Of a stretch of DNA of 64,000 nucleotides, positions 9,133-18,776 are shown one piece after another. The position numbers and the translations under genes were made by a program. The notes below the pieces were generated by a model. That model made no database searches and had not been told where the DNA came from. It saw only the letters and a list, made by a program, of their open reading frames with translations. The first letter of the stretch is position 1, and each line of letters opens with the position of its first letter. The stretch comes from Pseudoruegeria sp. SK021 (GTDB lineage: Bacteria > Pseudomonadota > Alphaproteobacteria > Rhodobacterales > Rhodobacteraceae): positions 157,209 through 221,208 of the forward strand of contig NZ_MTBG01000002.1 in the NCBI RefSeq assembly GCF_002119405.1, in the 5' to 3' direction.

Positions 9133-9440
9133 GCCGCAAATTCACCCCGAAGATCGTTACCGCGAACGCCCTGCGCGACGGTGATGTGATCTATCTGACC
9201 GAAGATGACGGCTGGAGCCCGGATATTGCCAAGGCCGAACTGATCGACGATGAAGCCCATGCTGAAATTCGCCTGATCTTTGCCTCGCAGCAGACCGGCG
9301 AGGTGGTCGGTGCCTATCTGGCCGATGCCGTTGCCGATACGAATGGACCCAAGCCTGTGCATTTTCGGGAAGTCTTCCGCAGTCGCGGCCCTTCCAATTA
9401 TGCCCATGGCAAGCAGACAGTGCAGCAGGACCGGGCTTAA
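9129..9440 (+). CDS. DUF2849 domain protein of the sulfite reductase cluster
   Basis: A 103-residue soluble protein of the DUF2849 family, which is regularly found between cysG and the siroheme sulfite reductase gene in Rhodobacterales. It overlaps the cysG stop by four bases (ATGA) and lies 27 bases before cysI, so it is co-transcribed. No enzymatic motif is visible. A helper role in sulfite reduction or siroheme handling is inferred from neighbourhood only. Confidence 0.85.
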   Translation: MSRKFTPKIVTANALRDGDVIYLTEDDGWSPDIAKAELIDDEAHAEIRLIFASQQTGEVVGAYLADAVADTNGPKPVHFREVFRSRGPSNYAHGKQTVQQDRA

Positions 9441-9467
9441 GCCCACCTGCCGAACAGGAGACCCAGA

Positions 9468-11144
9468 ATGTACACTTACAACGAGTTCGACGAAGCCTTT
9501 GTCCGGTCGAGGGTCGCCCAGTTCCGTGCCCAGGTCGCCCGTCGTTTGGACGGATCGCTGACCGAAGACGAATTTAAGCCTCTGCGCCTGATGAACGGCG
9601 TCTACCTGCAATTGCACGCCTATATGCTGCGGGTGGCGATCCCCTATGGCACGCTGAATGGTGGCCAGATGCGCCAGCTGGCCTATTTGGCCGAGCGGTT
9701 CGACAAAGGCTATGGCCATTTCACCACCCGGCAGAACATCCAGTACAACTGGCCCAAGCTTCCCGACATCCCCGACATGTTGGACGCGCTGGCCGATGTG
9801 CAGATGCATGCGATCCAGACCAGCGGCAACACCATCCGCAACGTGACCGCCGATCACTTCGCCGGCGCCGCGGCTGACGAGATCGAGGATCCGCGTCCGG
9901 TGGCCGAATTGCTGCGTCAGTGGTCCACCGACCATCCCGAATTCCAGTTCCTGCCCCGCAAGTTCAAGATCGCTGTTACCGGCAGTCCGAACGACCGGGC
10001 CGTGACCCGCGCCCATGACATCGGCCTGCGCATGGTGCGCAATGCCGCTGGCGCGCCGGGCTTCGAAGTGCTGGTCGGCGGTGGCTTGGGTCGGACCCCG
10101 ATGATCGGACAGGTGGTGCGTGACTTCCTGCCCAAGGCCGATCTGCTGCCCTATTGCGAAGCCATCGTCAGCGTCTACAATCTGCTGGGTCGGCGCGACA
10201 ACAAGTACAAGGCGCGCGTCAAGATCACCGTGCACGAGAACGGTCTGGAAACCATCCGCGATCTGGTCGAGCAGCGGTTCGCCGAATTGCGGCCGCTGTT
10301 CTCTGGGGTGGATCAAGACCAGTTGGCCGCCATTGAGGCCCAGTTTGCCGCCCCCGCCTTTGTTTCCCGCACGACTGCCGCCTTTGACGCGACTTATGCC
10401 ACCGATCCGGTTTTCCGGTCATGGGCCGACACCAATCTGGCAGAACACCGGGCCGCGGGCTATGCGATTGTCTCGGTCTCGCTCAAGGCGCATGGCGCAA
10501 CGCCGGGGGATGCGACCGCCACGCAAATGCGGGTCCTGGCCGATCTGGCCGAACGCTTTGGCCATGACGAGTTGCGCATCAGCCACGAGCAGAACGTGAT
10601 CCTGCCCCATATCCATAAAGCCGACTTGCCTGCGGTACATGCCGCCCTCAAGGCCGAAGGTCTGGCGACGGCGAATATCGGGCTTGCCTCGGATATCATC
10701 GCCTGCCCGGGGATGGATTACTGCGCGCTGGCAACGGCCCGGTCGATCCCGGTTGCCCAAGAACTGGCCCTGCGGTTCGACGAGTTGAAGGTCGAGCATG
10801 ATATCGGCGCGCTGAAGATCAAGATCTCGGGCTGCATCAATGCCTGTGGCCATCACCATGTCGGCCATATCGGCATTCTCGGGTTGGATCGGGCCGGCGT
10901 CGAAAATTATCAGATCACGCTGGGCGGCGACGGCACCGAAACCGCCGCCATCGGCGAACGCACCGGCCCCGGTTTCGCCTATGACGAGATCGTGCCAGCG
11001 GTTGAGCGGTTGATCGAGGCCTATATGGAGATCCGCGAAGGAGCGGATGAGACCTTCCTGCAGACCTATCGCCGGCTCGGCATGGCGCCGTTCAAGACCG
11101 CGCTGTATGGGGAACAAGCCGGGGGGCGGGCCCGTGCCGCTTGA
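9468..11144 (+). CDS. cysI: Nitrite/sulfite reductase, siroheme-[4Fe-4S] subunit
   Basis: A 558-residue hemoprotein that reduces sulfite to sulfide with six electrons. Two repeats of the ferredoxin-like/nitrite-sulfite reductase fold are present. The coupled siroheme and iron-sulfur centre is held by the cysteines in CPGMDYC and SGCINACGHH. An AACAGGAGACCC ribosome site precedes the ATG. Its place between cysG and cysH argues for assimilatory sulfite rather than nitrite reduction. The 3' end overlaps cysH by 11 bases. Confidence 0.94.
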   Translation: MYTYNEFDEAFVRSRVAQFRAQVARRLDGSLTEDEFKPLRLMNGVYLQLHAYMLRVAIPYGTLNGGQMRQLAYLAERFDKGYGHFTTRQNIQYNWPKLPDIPDMLDALADVQMHAIQTSGNTIRNVTADHFAGAAADEIEDPRPVAELLRQWSTDHPEFQFLPRKFKIAVTGSPNDRAVTRAHDIGLRMVRNAAGAPGFEVLVGGGLGRTPMIGQVVRDFLPKADLLPYCEAIVSVYNLLGRRDNKYKARVKITVHENGLETIRDLVEQRFAELRPLFSGVDQDQLAAIEAQFAAPAFVSRTTAAFDATYATDPVFRSWADTNLAEHRAAGYAIVSVSLKAHGATPGDATATQMRVLADLAERFGHDELRISHEQNVILPHIHKADLPAVHAALKAEGLATANIGLASDIIACPGMDYCALATARSIPVAQELALRFDELKVEHDIGALKIKISGCINACGHHHVGHIGILGLDRAGVENYQITLGGDGTETAAIGERTGPGFAYDEIVPAVERLIEAYMEIREGADETFLQTYRRLGMAPFKTALYGEQAGGRARAA

Positions 11145-11889
11145 AGCCCCACTGGCCCTGTTGCCAGAACGTGTCGCGCATTTGAACCGGCGCTACCGGC
11201 ATCATTCCGCGACATCGGTTTTGGAACGGGCGGTCACCGACCCACAGGTCGGGCGGATTACCTTGGTGTCAAGCTTTGGCGCGGAATCGGTGGTGTTGCT
11301 GCATTTGGTCTCGGTGATCGACCGCAGCCTTCCGGTGCTGTTCATTGACACCCAGATGCTGTTTCCGGAAACCTTGGCCTATCAGGCCGAGGTTGCGGCG
11401 AAACTTGGCCTGAGCAATCTTCAATTGATCCGCGCCAACACCGACGACCTCGGCCTTGAGGATCCGGACGGCACCCTGCATCAGCGCAACACCGATGCCT
11501 GCTGCGACCTGCGCAAGACCCGCCCGCTGGAACGGGCGCTGTCAGGCTATGACGCGTGGATCACTGGCAGAAAGCGGTTTCAGGCTGGCACCCGTGCCGC
11601 GCTGGATTTCTTTGAAGAAGACGGCGCCCACCGGATCAAGGTCAATCCCTTGGCTCATTGGGCACCGCAGGATATTCAGGACTATATGACCAACAACCGG
11701 CTTCCCCGGCATCCGCTGGTCGCCAAAGGCTATCCCTCGATCGGCTGCGCCCCCTGCACCAGCCCGGTCAAACCCGGCGAAGACCCGCGCGCCGGGCGCT
11801 GGCGCAACAGCGCCAAGGAAGAATGCGGCATACATTTCGTGAACGGCAAGATGGTGCGCGGACCTCTGTCGCAAGGAGAAACGGCATGA
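11134..11889 (+). CDS. cysH: Assimilatory adenylyl-sulfate (APS) reductase
   Basis: A 251-residue reductase that converts APS (or PAPS) to sulfite using thioredoxin. The iron-sulfur cysteines of the APS-type enzyme are all visible: Cys123-Cys124 in DACCD and Cys205/Cys208 in GCAPC. The catalytic Cys231 sits in ECGIH near the C-terminus. The CC...CxxC pairs favour APS over PAPS as substrate. I chose the GTG at 11134, preceded by a GGGGGGCGGG stretch; an in-frame ATG at 11107 lies deeper inside cysI. The stop overlaps the next gene as ATGA. Confidence 0.93.
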   Translation: MPLEAPLALLPERVAHLNRRYRHHSATSVLERAVTDPQVGRITLVSSFGAESVVLLHLVSVIDRSLPVLFIDTQMLFPETLAYQAEVAAKLGLSNLQLIRANTDDLGLEDPDGTLHQRNTDACCDLRKTRPLERALSGYDAWITGRKRFQAGTRAALDFFEEDGAHRIKVNPLAHWAPQDIQDYMTNNRLPRHPLVAKGYPSIGCAPCTSPVKPGEDPRAGRWRNSAKEECGIHFVNGKMVRGPLSQGETA

Positions 11890-12290
11890 GCGTGATTGTA
11901 ACGGATACCGGCTTTGGCCCTGACACATGGACCCAAGGGTTCGCCGCGCTGGCCGAGGGTCAGTCCGGCGCCGCGCTGGATGTTGCCAGCGATGCCGACC
12001 CAGCGACGCTGGCCGCAACGCTGGCGGACATCCCGATGATTCGGATCGATTTTCCCAGCTTTGCCGATGGCCGGGGCTTTACCATCGCCCGCCGTTTGCG
12101 CCTGATGGGATTCACCGGCCGCCTGCGCGCCCGGGGCCATGTCTTGGCCGATCAATACGCCATGGCGCGCCGGTCAGGCTTTGACGAAGTTGAAATCAGT
12201 GCAGAACTGGCCGCCCGCCAACCCGAACCACAATGGCTGGCCCGCGCGGACTGGCAGGCGCACGACTATCAGTCGCGCCTGCGGGCCTGA
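11886..12290 (+). CDS. DUF934 domain protein (sulfur assimilation)
   Basis: A 134-residue protein of the DUF934 family (oxidoreductase-like, often called CysX-type), co-occurring with siroheme sulfite reductase and APS reductase. The start overlaps the cysH stop. A core segment RLRLMGFTGRLRARGHVLAD is typical. No catalytic residue is established for the family; a structural or regulatory role in sulfite reduction is likely. Confidence 0.85.
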   Translation: MSVIVTDTGFGPDTWTQGFAALAEGQSGAALDVASDADPATLAATLADIPMIRIDFPSFADGRGFTIARRLRLMGFTGRLRARGHVLADQYAMARRSGFDEVEISAELAARQPEPQWLARADWQAHDYQSRLRA

Positions 12291-12360
12291 CAGGCCCCTA
12301 GGATCTTACCCAGTTTACCGATACCCAGAAGGGCGAGGCTCCGGCCTTGCAATGTGACCC

Positions 12361-13182
12361 ATGAATGAACGCACCCAAGTGACCGACGCAACGCCCGTAA
12401 AAGCCCTGCCCGACGCCCAGACCGTGACAGAGGTTCAGCATTATTCCGACCGGCTGTTCCGGTTCCGCGTAACCCGCCCGAAATCCCTGCGATTCCGGTC
12501 CGGTGAATTTGTGATGATCGGCCTGTTGAAAGACGATGGCCGCCCGCTGTTGCGCGCCTATTCCATCGCCTCGCCCGCATGGGACGACGAGTTGGAATTC
12601 TACTCGATCAAGGTGCAAGACGGTCCGCTGACCTCGCGCCTGCAACATCTCAAGGTCGGCGATCAGATCATTTTGCGGCCCAAGCCGGTCGGCACGCTGG
12701 TTCATGACGCCTTGGTTCCCGGCAAGCGGTTGTGGTTCTTCTCGACCGGCACCGGCATCGCGCCGTTTGCCTCGTTGATCCGCGAGCCGCAGACCTATGA
12801 AGACTATGATCAGATTATCCTGACCCATACCTGCCGCGATGTGGCCGAACTGACCTATGGGCGCGAGTTGGTAGACAGCCTGAAGACCGACGAGTTGATG
12901 CAAGAGCTGTTGGGCGACGCGATCAACAAGCTGGTGTACTACCCCACCACCACCCGCGAGCAGAGCCCAAAGATGGGACGGATCACCACGCTTTTGGACG
13001 ACGGCACGTTGTTCCGGGAACTGGGCATCGACGGCATGTCCGCCGAGACCGACCGGGCCATGGTGTGCGGATCGATGGGGTTGAACACGGATTTAAAGCG
13101 CATACTTGAAGGGTTCGGTTTGCGCGAAGGCGCCAATTCCGACCCTGCCGAGTATGTGGTGGAAAAGGCCTTTGTCGGCTGA
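12361..13182 (+). CDS. fpr: Ferredoxin-NADP+ reductase
   Basis: A 273-residue flavoprotein that moves electrons between NADPH and ferredoxin or flavodoxin. The FAD-binding barrel shows the RAYSIASPAWDD motif and the NADP domain begins at FSTGTGIAPFASL. The C-terminal Y-V-V-E-K-A-F-V end is typical of the bacterial subclass. It follows the sulfur cluster with a 70-base gap and probably supplies electrons to the sulfite reductase; it may also have its own promoter and an oxidative-stress role. Confidence 0.93.
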   Translation: MNERTQVTDATPVKALPDAQTVTEVQHYSDRLFRFRVTRPKSLRFRSGEFVMIGLLKDDGRPLLRAYSIASPAWDDELEFYSIKVQDGPLTSRLQHLKVGDQIILRPKPVGTLVHDALVPGKRLWFFSTGTGIAPFASLIREPQTYEDYDQIILTHTCRDVAELTYGRELVDSLKTDELMQELLGDAINKLVYYPTTTREQSPKMGRITTLLDDGTLFRELGIDGMSAETDRAMVCGSMGLNTDLKRILEGFGLREGANSDPAEYVVEKAFVG

Positions 13183-13315
13183 CCGGTCATGTTGACGCTT
13201 GCGCAAGAAAAACACGCGTGCAACGTAAACTTGTGCTATTGTTCCGCGCGATACCCGGTTGTGTTCGCGCGGTCACCCGTTTAACACATTCGGACCCTGA
13301 CGACTGAAATCATCG

Positions 13316-13331
13316 AAGGAACTCAAACATA
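13316..13331 (+). promoter_or_regulatory. Ribosome binding site and AUA start of infC
   Basis: AAGGA at 13316-13320 lies eight bases before ATA at 13329-13331. An in-frame TGA at 13305-13307 and the absence of any ATG, GTG or TTG in the first 35 codons force a non-standard start. IF-3 discriminates against such codons, which gives autoregulation in the studied AUU-start infC genes. Confidence 0.85.
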
Positions 13332-13874
13332 GCCCGCAGACCTCACAATGCCCCGCCGACTCGTGAAAGCGGCCCTCGCGTCAACGACCGAATTCGGTCG
13401 GACCAGATTCGTCTGATCGGCGCCGAAGGTGAAAACGTCGGTGTGACCACACCTGCGCAAGGCATGGTGCTTGCCGAACGTGCCGGTCTTGATCTGGTGG
13501 AAATCTCACCGAACGCCGATCCGCCCGTGTGTAAAATCATGGATTTTGGCAAGTTCAAATACGAGAACCAAAAGCGCGAAGCCGAAGCCCGCAAAAAGCA
13601 GAAGATCATCGAGATCAAGGAAATCAAGTTCCGTCCGAACACTGATATCCATGATTACGAAGTGAAGATGCGGAGCGTGTTCAAGTTTCTTGAAGGCGGC
13701 GACAAGGTGAAAATCACCTTGCGGTTCCGCGGCCGGGAAATGGCGCACCAGAATTTGGGTCGGGACTTGCTGCTGCGCGTAGCCGAAGACACCAAAGAAA
13801 TCGGCAAAGTCGAAAACATGCCGAAGATGGAAGGCCGTCAGATGATTATGCTGATCGGACCTCTCGCCAAATAA
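13329..13874 (+). CDS. infC: Translation initiation factor IF-3
   Basis: A 181-residue factor that binds the 30S subunit, keeps subunits apart and proofreads the start codon. The N-terminal domain (about 1-80) begins [20 protein letters not shown], where the first residue is decoded as Met from ATA. A charged linker ([11 protein letters not shown]) joins it to the C-terminal domain, which holds [13 protein letters not shown]. Length is normal. Unlike many bacteria it is not followed by rpmI-rplT: a terminator and the convergent ureG come next. Confidence 0.95.
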   Translation: MARRPHNAPPTRESGPRVNDRIRSDQIRLIGAEGENVGVTTPAQGMVLAERAGLDLVEISPNADPPVCKIMDFGKFKYENQKREAEARKKQKIIEIKEIKFRPNTDIHDYEVKMRSVFKFLEGGDKVKITLRFRGREMAHQNLGRDLLLRVAEDTKEIGKVENMPKMEGRQMIMLIGPLAK

Positions 13875-13900
13875 ATCCGTGCAAACGGAACGATGCCATA

Positions 13901-13926
13901 AGGCCCGGATAATTCCGGGCCTTTTT
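13901..13926. terminator. Intrinsic terminator after infC
   Basis: AGGCCCGGA (13901-13909) pairs with TCCGGGCCT (13914-13922) around a TAAT loop and is followed by TTTTT. It ends infC and may act on convergent ureG from the other side. Confidence 0.9.
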
Positions 13927-13942
13927 GCTGTCGGGCACCGCG

Positions 13943-14560
13943 TTATCGGGCCGGAAGCCCGCCCTCGCGGATGATGAAATCGACCACCTCTGGCACGCCG
14001 ATACCGGCCTTCAATGCCGCCAGCACGAAAGGTCGCATCCCGCGCGCCCGTTCGGCATCCTGCTGAAGCAGCTCGGTCGAGACCCCCACATACGGCGCGA
14101 GATCGGTTTTATTGATGACCAGAAAATCTGACCGCGTTACCCCCGGCCCCTTTTTGCGCGGAATGTCCTGCCCTGCTGCCGTGTCGATCACATAGATCGT
14201 CAGGTCGGCCAGTTCCGGGCTGAAGGTCGCGGCCAGATTATCTCCGCCGCTTTCGATCAACACCACATCGAGGTCGGGAAACGCGGCTTCCAGATCCGCC
14301 AGCGCCGCCAGATTGATCGACGCATCCTCGCGGATCGCCGTATGCGGACAGCCACCGGTTTCGACACCGCGAATGCGGGCTTCCGGCAGGGCCTGGGCCC
14401 GAACCAAATAATCAGCATCTTCGCGGGTGTAGATATCGTTGGTGATCACCGCGAGCGAATATCGGTCCGACAAGGCCCGGCACAGCTGCTCGGTCAGGGT
14501 CGTTTTTCCGGCGCCAACCGGCCCCCCGATTCCCACCCGCAACGGTCCATTCAGTGCCAT
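13943..14560 (-). CDS. ureG: Urease accessory GTPase UreG
   Basis: A 205-residue SIMIBI-class GTPase that drives nickel delivery to urease with UreE, UreF and UreD. The P-loop is [11 protein letters not shown] near the N-terminus, and the nickel-binding CPH motif is in [11 protein letters not shown]. The NKTDLAP motif gives guanine specificity. It is the last gene of the leftward rnd-ureE-ureF-ureG run, 61 bases after ureF, and is separated from the structural urease genes by about 16 kb. Confidence 0.96.
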   Translation of the reverse strand: MALNGPLRVGIGGPVGAGKTTLTEQLCRALSDRYSLAVITNDIYTREDADYLVRAQALPEARIRGVETGGCPHTAIREDASINLAALADLEAAFPDLDVVLIESGGDNLAATFSPELADLTIYVIDTAAGQDIPRKKGPGVTRSDFLVINKTDLAPYVGVSTELLQQDAERARGMRPFVLAALKAGIGVPEVVDFIIREGGLPAR

Positions 14561-14621
14561 GATCTTTCCTTTTCGAACTGTAATGATCTTGGGCCAACGG
14601 CGTCCGCCCGATGTCAGGATG

Positions 14622-15293
14622 TCAGCTTAGAAACAGGCGAACGTCCTGCGTTTCATGCTGCATCGCCGCGAGATCGCCGCGAAAGACCGACGTGGCCAGA
14701 TCCTCTGGCGTAGCGTCCGATGCGATCTCTGCAAGCCGGGCAATCAGCGGCGCGGCCTTGGCCAGCACCCGTTGGCCAGCGGTCTGTCCCAACGGCACGA
14801 TCCGGGTTGCAATCGCCGTCACATTCCCGGCAAACCCCTGAAGATACAGGGCGGCCACCGTCGCCGTCGGCAGCGACAGCCGCCGCGCCTGAACGCCGAC
14901 CGCAATCGGCAGTGGCAGCGCGGGCAGGTCCGCGTTCAGGATCGCATTGGTCGTTGCCGCAAAGGCCGTGCCTTGGGCGCGCGTTTCCTGCCACCGTTCC
15001 TTGCTTGCGGCCAATGCCGCCGCCAGATCGGCCAGGTCTTCCGGCGCCATCACGCCGCGATGCGCCAACCCCAACATGATTGCATCACTGCGCCCGGCGC
15101 CGAATTCCAGTGTATCGCAAAGCCATGTAAACATATCGGCCTCATTGCTGACGTCGCCGGCGGCAATGGCCCAATCTAACCCGTGCGAATACGCAAACCC
15201 GCCCACCGGAAATGCCGGTGACAACCATTGCGTCAGACTGAGCAGGTCCCGCATGTCACCGGAGTGCGGCGCAGATACGCCCTCAGTGGGCAT
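14622..15293 (-). CDS. ureF: Urease accessory protein UreF
   Basis: A 223-residue all-helical protein that joins the UreD-UreF-UreG activation complex and gates GTP hydrolysis and nickel transfer. The conserved [19 protein letters not shown] segment lies near the N-terminus. I chose the ATG at 15293, which overlaps the ureE stop by 11 bases; the frame is open further upstream but only by reading through the histidine tail of ureE in another frame. Confidence 0.93.
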   Translation of the reverse strand: MPTEGVSAPHSGDMRDLLSLTQWLSPAFPVGGFAYSHGLDWAIAAGDVSNEADMFTWLCDTLEFGAGRSDAIMLGLAHRGVMAPEDLADLAAALAASKERWQETRAQGTAFAATTNAILNADLPALPLPIAVGVQARRLSLPTATVAALYLQGFAGNVTAIATRIVPLGQTAGQRVLAKAAPLIARLAEIASDATPEDLATSVFRGDLAAMQHETQDVRLFLS

Positions 15294-15768
15294 GAGCGTG
15301 GGCGTGGGCGTCATCGGGGCCTTGACCATGCGGCATTGTCCGGCCAAGCCCATAGGCACCGCCCTCGGGTAAAAACGGCGCGGTCACATGGGTCAATTCA
15401 GCCCCCAAACCGTGCAGCATCTTGGCCAACACGTGGTCGTCCAGAATGCGCAGATGATCGGGACCGATCTGGCAGGGGGTATGGCGATTGCCGATATGCC
15501 ACGCCAGCCGCGCCAGCGGGCCGCGCACTTCGATCAAGGGTTCAGGCGCGGCCTGAACCCCGATACGCAGGCCGTTATCCAGCACCAAAACCGCCCCATC
15601 GCCCAGATTGGTCGTCTTCGCCAGATCAACGAGAAAGGCGGTGCCCGCATCGGACACCAGCCGCTTGCGGCGCAAGAAGCGGCCATCATAGGTCAACGCC
15701 ACTTGATCGCTGACCGGTCCTGCCGCAGCAATATCGATCACACGAGGTAAAGTGTCCTGATCGCTCAT
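15283..15768 (-). CDS. ureE: Urease accessory nickel chaperone UreE
   Basis: A 161-residue metallochaperone that binds nickel and hands it to UreG. The N-terminal peptide-binding domain is followed by a metal-binding domain with WHIGNRHTPCQI and a C-terminal tail of alternating Ala and His (HAHAHAH), a typical nickel-binding extension. The ATG at 15768 has GGGAA nine bases upstream; a second ATG three codons earlier is possible. It sits 28 bases downstream of rnd, so the ureEFG block probably shares the rnd transcript. Confidence 0.92.
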   Translation of the reverse strand: MSDQDTLPRVIDIAAAGPVSDQVALTYDGRFLRRKRLVSDAGTAFLVDLAKTTNLGDGAVLVLDNGLRIGVQAAPEPLIEVRGPLARLAWHIGNRHTPCQIGPDHLRILDDHVLAKMLHGLGAELTHVTAPFLPEGGAYGLGRTMPHGQGPDDAHAHAHAH

Positions 15769-15796
15769 GGCATCCATTTCCCGGCGCAGGGCCCGC

Positions 15797-16954
15797 TTAA
15801 AGATTGATAATGCGTACGGATCCGCCCTTGGCTGCAAGGGCCACCTTACCCGCACACAGCCGCAGCGCATCGTCCCCGAAGACTTCGCCACGCCAGCCGC
15901 GCAATGCCATCACATCCCGCTCACCGGCCGCAATTAAATCCAGATCAGACGAGGTCGCGATGAGTTTTTGGGCAACAGATGACTGTTCTGCCTTCGCCTT
16001 CAGCAAAACGCGCAACAGATCGGCCAAGGCAGGATCGACATTCAACTTGTCCCGACTGCGATCCGGCTGCGGCGCAAGGTCGGTCGGCATCGCCACGCCA
16101 CGGGCCACGGCGGCAAGTATTGCGTCGGCCAGATCGCCTTTACGGGCCTCACGTTGCAACAACCGCGACCGTCCCAGATCGGTCAGATTGGCCGGTTTGG
16201 TCGATGCCAGTTCGATCAGAACGTCGTCCTTGAACACCCGGCTGCGCGGAACATTGTTGGTCTGCGCATAGTTTTCACGAAATGCGGCAAGTTCCTTGAC
16301 GATCGCCATGAACCGGGCCGACGAGGTGCGGGTCTTAACGCGCTTCCACGCATCATCCGGCGCGATCTCATAGGTCTCGGCACGGGTCAGCACTTCGATT
16401 TCTTCGTCGACCCATTTGCTGCGGTTCTGCCGCTTCAATTCTGCCGCCAGAAACTCATAGACACCGCGCAGATGGGTCACATCGGCCAATGCATATTCTT
16501 TCTGAGCGTCAGTCAGCGGGCGTCTGCTCCAGTCAGTGAAGCGCGACGACTTGTCGACCTGATGGTTCACGATCCGCTTGACCAAGGTCTCGTAACCGAC
16601 CTGTTCGCCAAAACCGCAGACCATGGCCGCGACCTGGGTATCGAACAACGGCTTCGGAAAGACCTTTCCGTCGAAGTAGAAAATCTCAAGATCCTGCCGC
16701 GCCGCATGGAACACCTTGACGACACTGGTGTCGCGAAACAGATCGTAGAGCGGATCAAGACGCATGCCGTCGACCAGCGGGTCCACCAGTACTGCGTTCT
16801 CGTCGCCCTTGCCCGGATAGGCCAGTTGCAACAGGCAGAGTTGCGAATAATACGTCCGCTCACGCAGGAACTCGGTATCAATCGTTACATAGGGGTGGTT
16901 GCGGGCTTCGGCACAAAATTCCGCAAGCTGTTCGGTTGTGGTCAGGGTTTTCAT
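15797..16954 (-). CDS. rnd: Ribonuclease D
   Basis: A 385-residue 3'-5' exoribonuclease acting on tRNA precursors and other small RNAs. The DEDD catalytic residues are visible in DTEFLRE, in the HAARQDLEI segment and in the YALADV segment of the third exonuclease motif. HRDC-type helical domains fill the C-terminal half. It is leftward, 90 bases after purN and just before ureE. Confidence 0.94.
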   Translation of the reverse strand: MKTLTTTEQLAEFCAEARNHPYVTIDTEFLRERTYYSQLCLLQLAYPGKGDENAVLVDPLVDGMRLDPLYDLFRDTSVVKVFHAARQDLEIFYFDGKVFPKPLFDTQVAAMVCGFGEQVGYETLVKRIVNHQVDKSSRFTDWSRRPLTDAQKEYALADVTHLRGVYEFLAAELKRQNRSKWVDEEIEVLTRAETYEIAPDDAWKRVKTRTSSARFMAIVKELAAFRENYAQTNNVPRSRVFKDDVLIELASTKPANLTDLGRSRLLQREARKGDLADAILAAVARGVAMPTDLAPQPDRSRDKLNVDPALADLLRVLLKAKAEQSSVAQKLIATSSDLDLIAAGERDVMALRGWRGEVFGDDALRLCAGKVALAAKGGSVRIINL

Positions 16955-17044
16955 TTATGTCCAGATACAATGCGTTAACCGGCCAATCAGGCGCTACTTC
17001 TTCCTCTAAGTAATCGATTTACCCGGCGATGAACAGGTCTGGCG

Positions 17045-17638
17045 TCACGTCAGGTCAATCCGGCTGCGATCCCCGCCAGCAAAGCGCCGCAAGACCTGCG
17101 GATAGAGGCTGTGTTCCAGCGGCAGCAACTTCGAGGCCAGCGTGTCGGGCGTATCGTCCGATGTAACGGTCAGCCGTGCCTGCCCCAAGATCGGACCACC
17201 ATCCAACTCTGGCGTCACCTCATGCACAGTGCATCCATGTTCGGCATCGCCCGCCTCCAATGCCCGCGCATGGGTGTGCAGCCCGCGGTATTTCGGCAGC
17301 AGCGATGGGTGGATATTCAGCATTTTACCCGACCAAAGGGTCACAAATTCCGGCGTCAGCACCCGCATGAAGCCCGCCAGACACAAGATGTCGGGCTGGG
17401 TCTGCAACAACACCTGCTGCAACTCAGCCTCAAAGGCCGCGCGGTCACCCTGAAATCCGCGATGATCGACCACCGCCGTCGGAATACCCATCTCGGCGGC
17501 GCGGGACAGACCGCCCGCCTCGGGGCGGTTCGACAGGACCAGCACAGGGCGCGCGGGGAAATCCCCGGTCATCGCCTGCGCCAGCGCCACCATATTGGTG
17601 CCGCCGCCTGAGATCAGGATCGCAACGCGTTTGGTCAC
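17045..17638 (-). CDS. purN: Phosphoribosylglycinamide formyltransferase
   Basis: A 197-residue enzyme of purine synthesis that transfers the formyl group from 10-formyl-THF to GAR. The substrate loop ISGGGTNM is at the N-terminus. The catalytic Asn-His-Asp set is in [18 protein letters not shown] and the later PELDGG segment. The start is GTG at 17636-17638, overlapping the purM stop (GTGA), so the two are translationally coupled. Confidence 0.95.
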   Translation of the reverse strand: MTKRVAILISGGGTNMVALAQAMTGDFPARPVLVLSNRPEAGGLSRAAEMGIPTAVVDHRGFQGDRAAFEAELQQVLLQTQPDILCLAGFMRVLTPEFVTLWSGKMLNIHPSLLPKYRGLHTHARALEAGDAEHGCTVHEVTPELDGGPILGQARLTVTSDDTPDTLASKLLPLEHSLYPQVLRRFAGGDRSRIDLT

Positions 17639-18681
17639 GCCAGCGTGCCCCGGTACTGAATGCCCGGGTTGGCAGTGACCTGCCCCAGTACAACCACGGT
17701 TTCGCCCGCCTCGCTGAGGACGCGCGTCAATGCGTCGGCCTGATCCGCCGCGACCACAAGGGTCATGCCGATCCCAGCATTAAAGGTCTTTAGCATCTCG
17801 GCTTGGTCTAGGCCGCCCATATCGCGCAGCCAGGCAAAGACCGGCGGCAAGGTCCATGCGGTCAGATCGATCTCTGCGCCCAACCCATCGGGCAGAACGC
17901 GCGGCAGGTTCTCGGTCAGACCGCCACCGGTGATATGCGCCAGCGCATGCACGCCGCCGGCCCGGATCGCCGCCAAAGCCGCCCGGACATAAAGCCGGGT
18001 TGGCGTCAACAACGCTTGTCCCAACGGTCCGTCAGTAAACGGCGCATCCGCGTCCCAGCCAAGGCCCGAGACTTCAACAATCCGGCGGACCAGCGAATAG
18101 CCGTTGGAATGCACCCCGTCCGAGGTCAGCCCCAACACCACATCGCCCGCGGTCACATTTGCAGGCAGGGTCTGCCCACGCTCAACCGCGCCGACGGAAA
18201 ATCCGGCCAGATCGAAATCACCAGCATGGTACATCCCGGGCATTTCCGCGGTCTCGCCGCCGATCAGGGCACAGCCCGATTGGGTGCAACCCGCAGCGAT
18301 GCCTTCGATGATCGTTGCCGCCGCAGCGGAGTCGAGCTTTCCGGTGGCGAAGTAATCCAGAAAGAACAGCGGCTCGGCCCCTTGGCACACCAGATCATTG
18401 ACGCACATCGCCACCAGATCGATCCCGATGGTATCCAGAACGCCGGTATCGATGGCAATCCGCAGCTTGGTGCCAACACCGTCGGTGGCCGCCACGAGGA
18501 TGGGATCCTGATACCCGGCCGCCTTCAGATCAAACAGCGCGCCAAACCCGCCCAAACCTGACATCACGCCCGCGCGCGCCGTTGCTGCGGCAGCGGGCTT
18601 GATCCGCTCAACCAGAGCATTGCCAGCGTCGATATCGACCCCGGCTTCCGCGTAGGACAGACCATTCTTGCCGCTGCTCAT
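17635..18681 (-). CDS. purM: Phosphoribosylformylglycinamidine cyclo-ligase
   Basis: A 348-residue ATP-dependent cyclase that closes the AIR ring in purine synthesis. The signature [12 protein letters not shown] opens the protein, and the ATP-binding [13 protein letters not shown] and [13 protein letters not shown] motifs follow. An AAGGAGC ribosome site seven bases before the ATG at 18681 decides the start; an in-frame ATG at 18699 has no such site. Confidence 0.95.
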   Translation of the reverse strand: MSSGKNGLSYAEAGVDIDAGNALVERIKPAAAATARAGVMSGLGGFGALFDLKAAGYQDPILVAATDGVGTKLRIAIDTGVLDTIGIDLVAMCVNDLVCQGAEPLFFLDYFATGKLDSAAAATIIEGIAAGCTQSGCALIGGETAEMPGMYHAGDFDLAGFSVGAVERGQTLPANVTAGDVVLGLTSDGVHSNGYSLVRRIVEVSGLGWDADAPFTDGPLGQALLTPTRLYVRAALAAIRAGGVHALAHITGGGLTENLPRVLPDGLGAEIDLTAWTLPPVFAWLRDMGGLDQAEMLKTFNAGIGMTLVVAADQADALTRVLSEAGETVVVLGQVTANPGIQYRGTLA

Positions 18682-18776
18682 GGGCGTGCTCCTTGCCATA
18701 AAAATCTCTTGGCGTCGCCGTAGCGCAAGAGGCCGGAAAAGAAAAGCCGTCTGGTCCCCGGACGGGGTGTTCCAGC

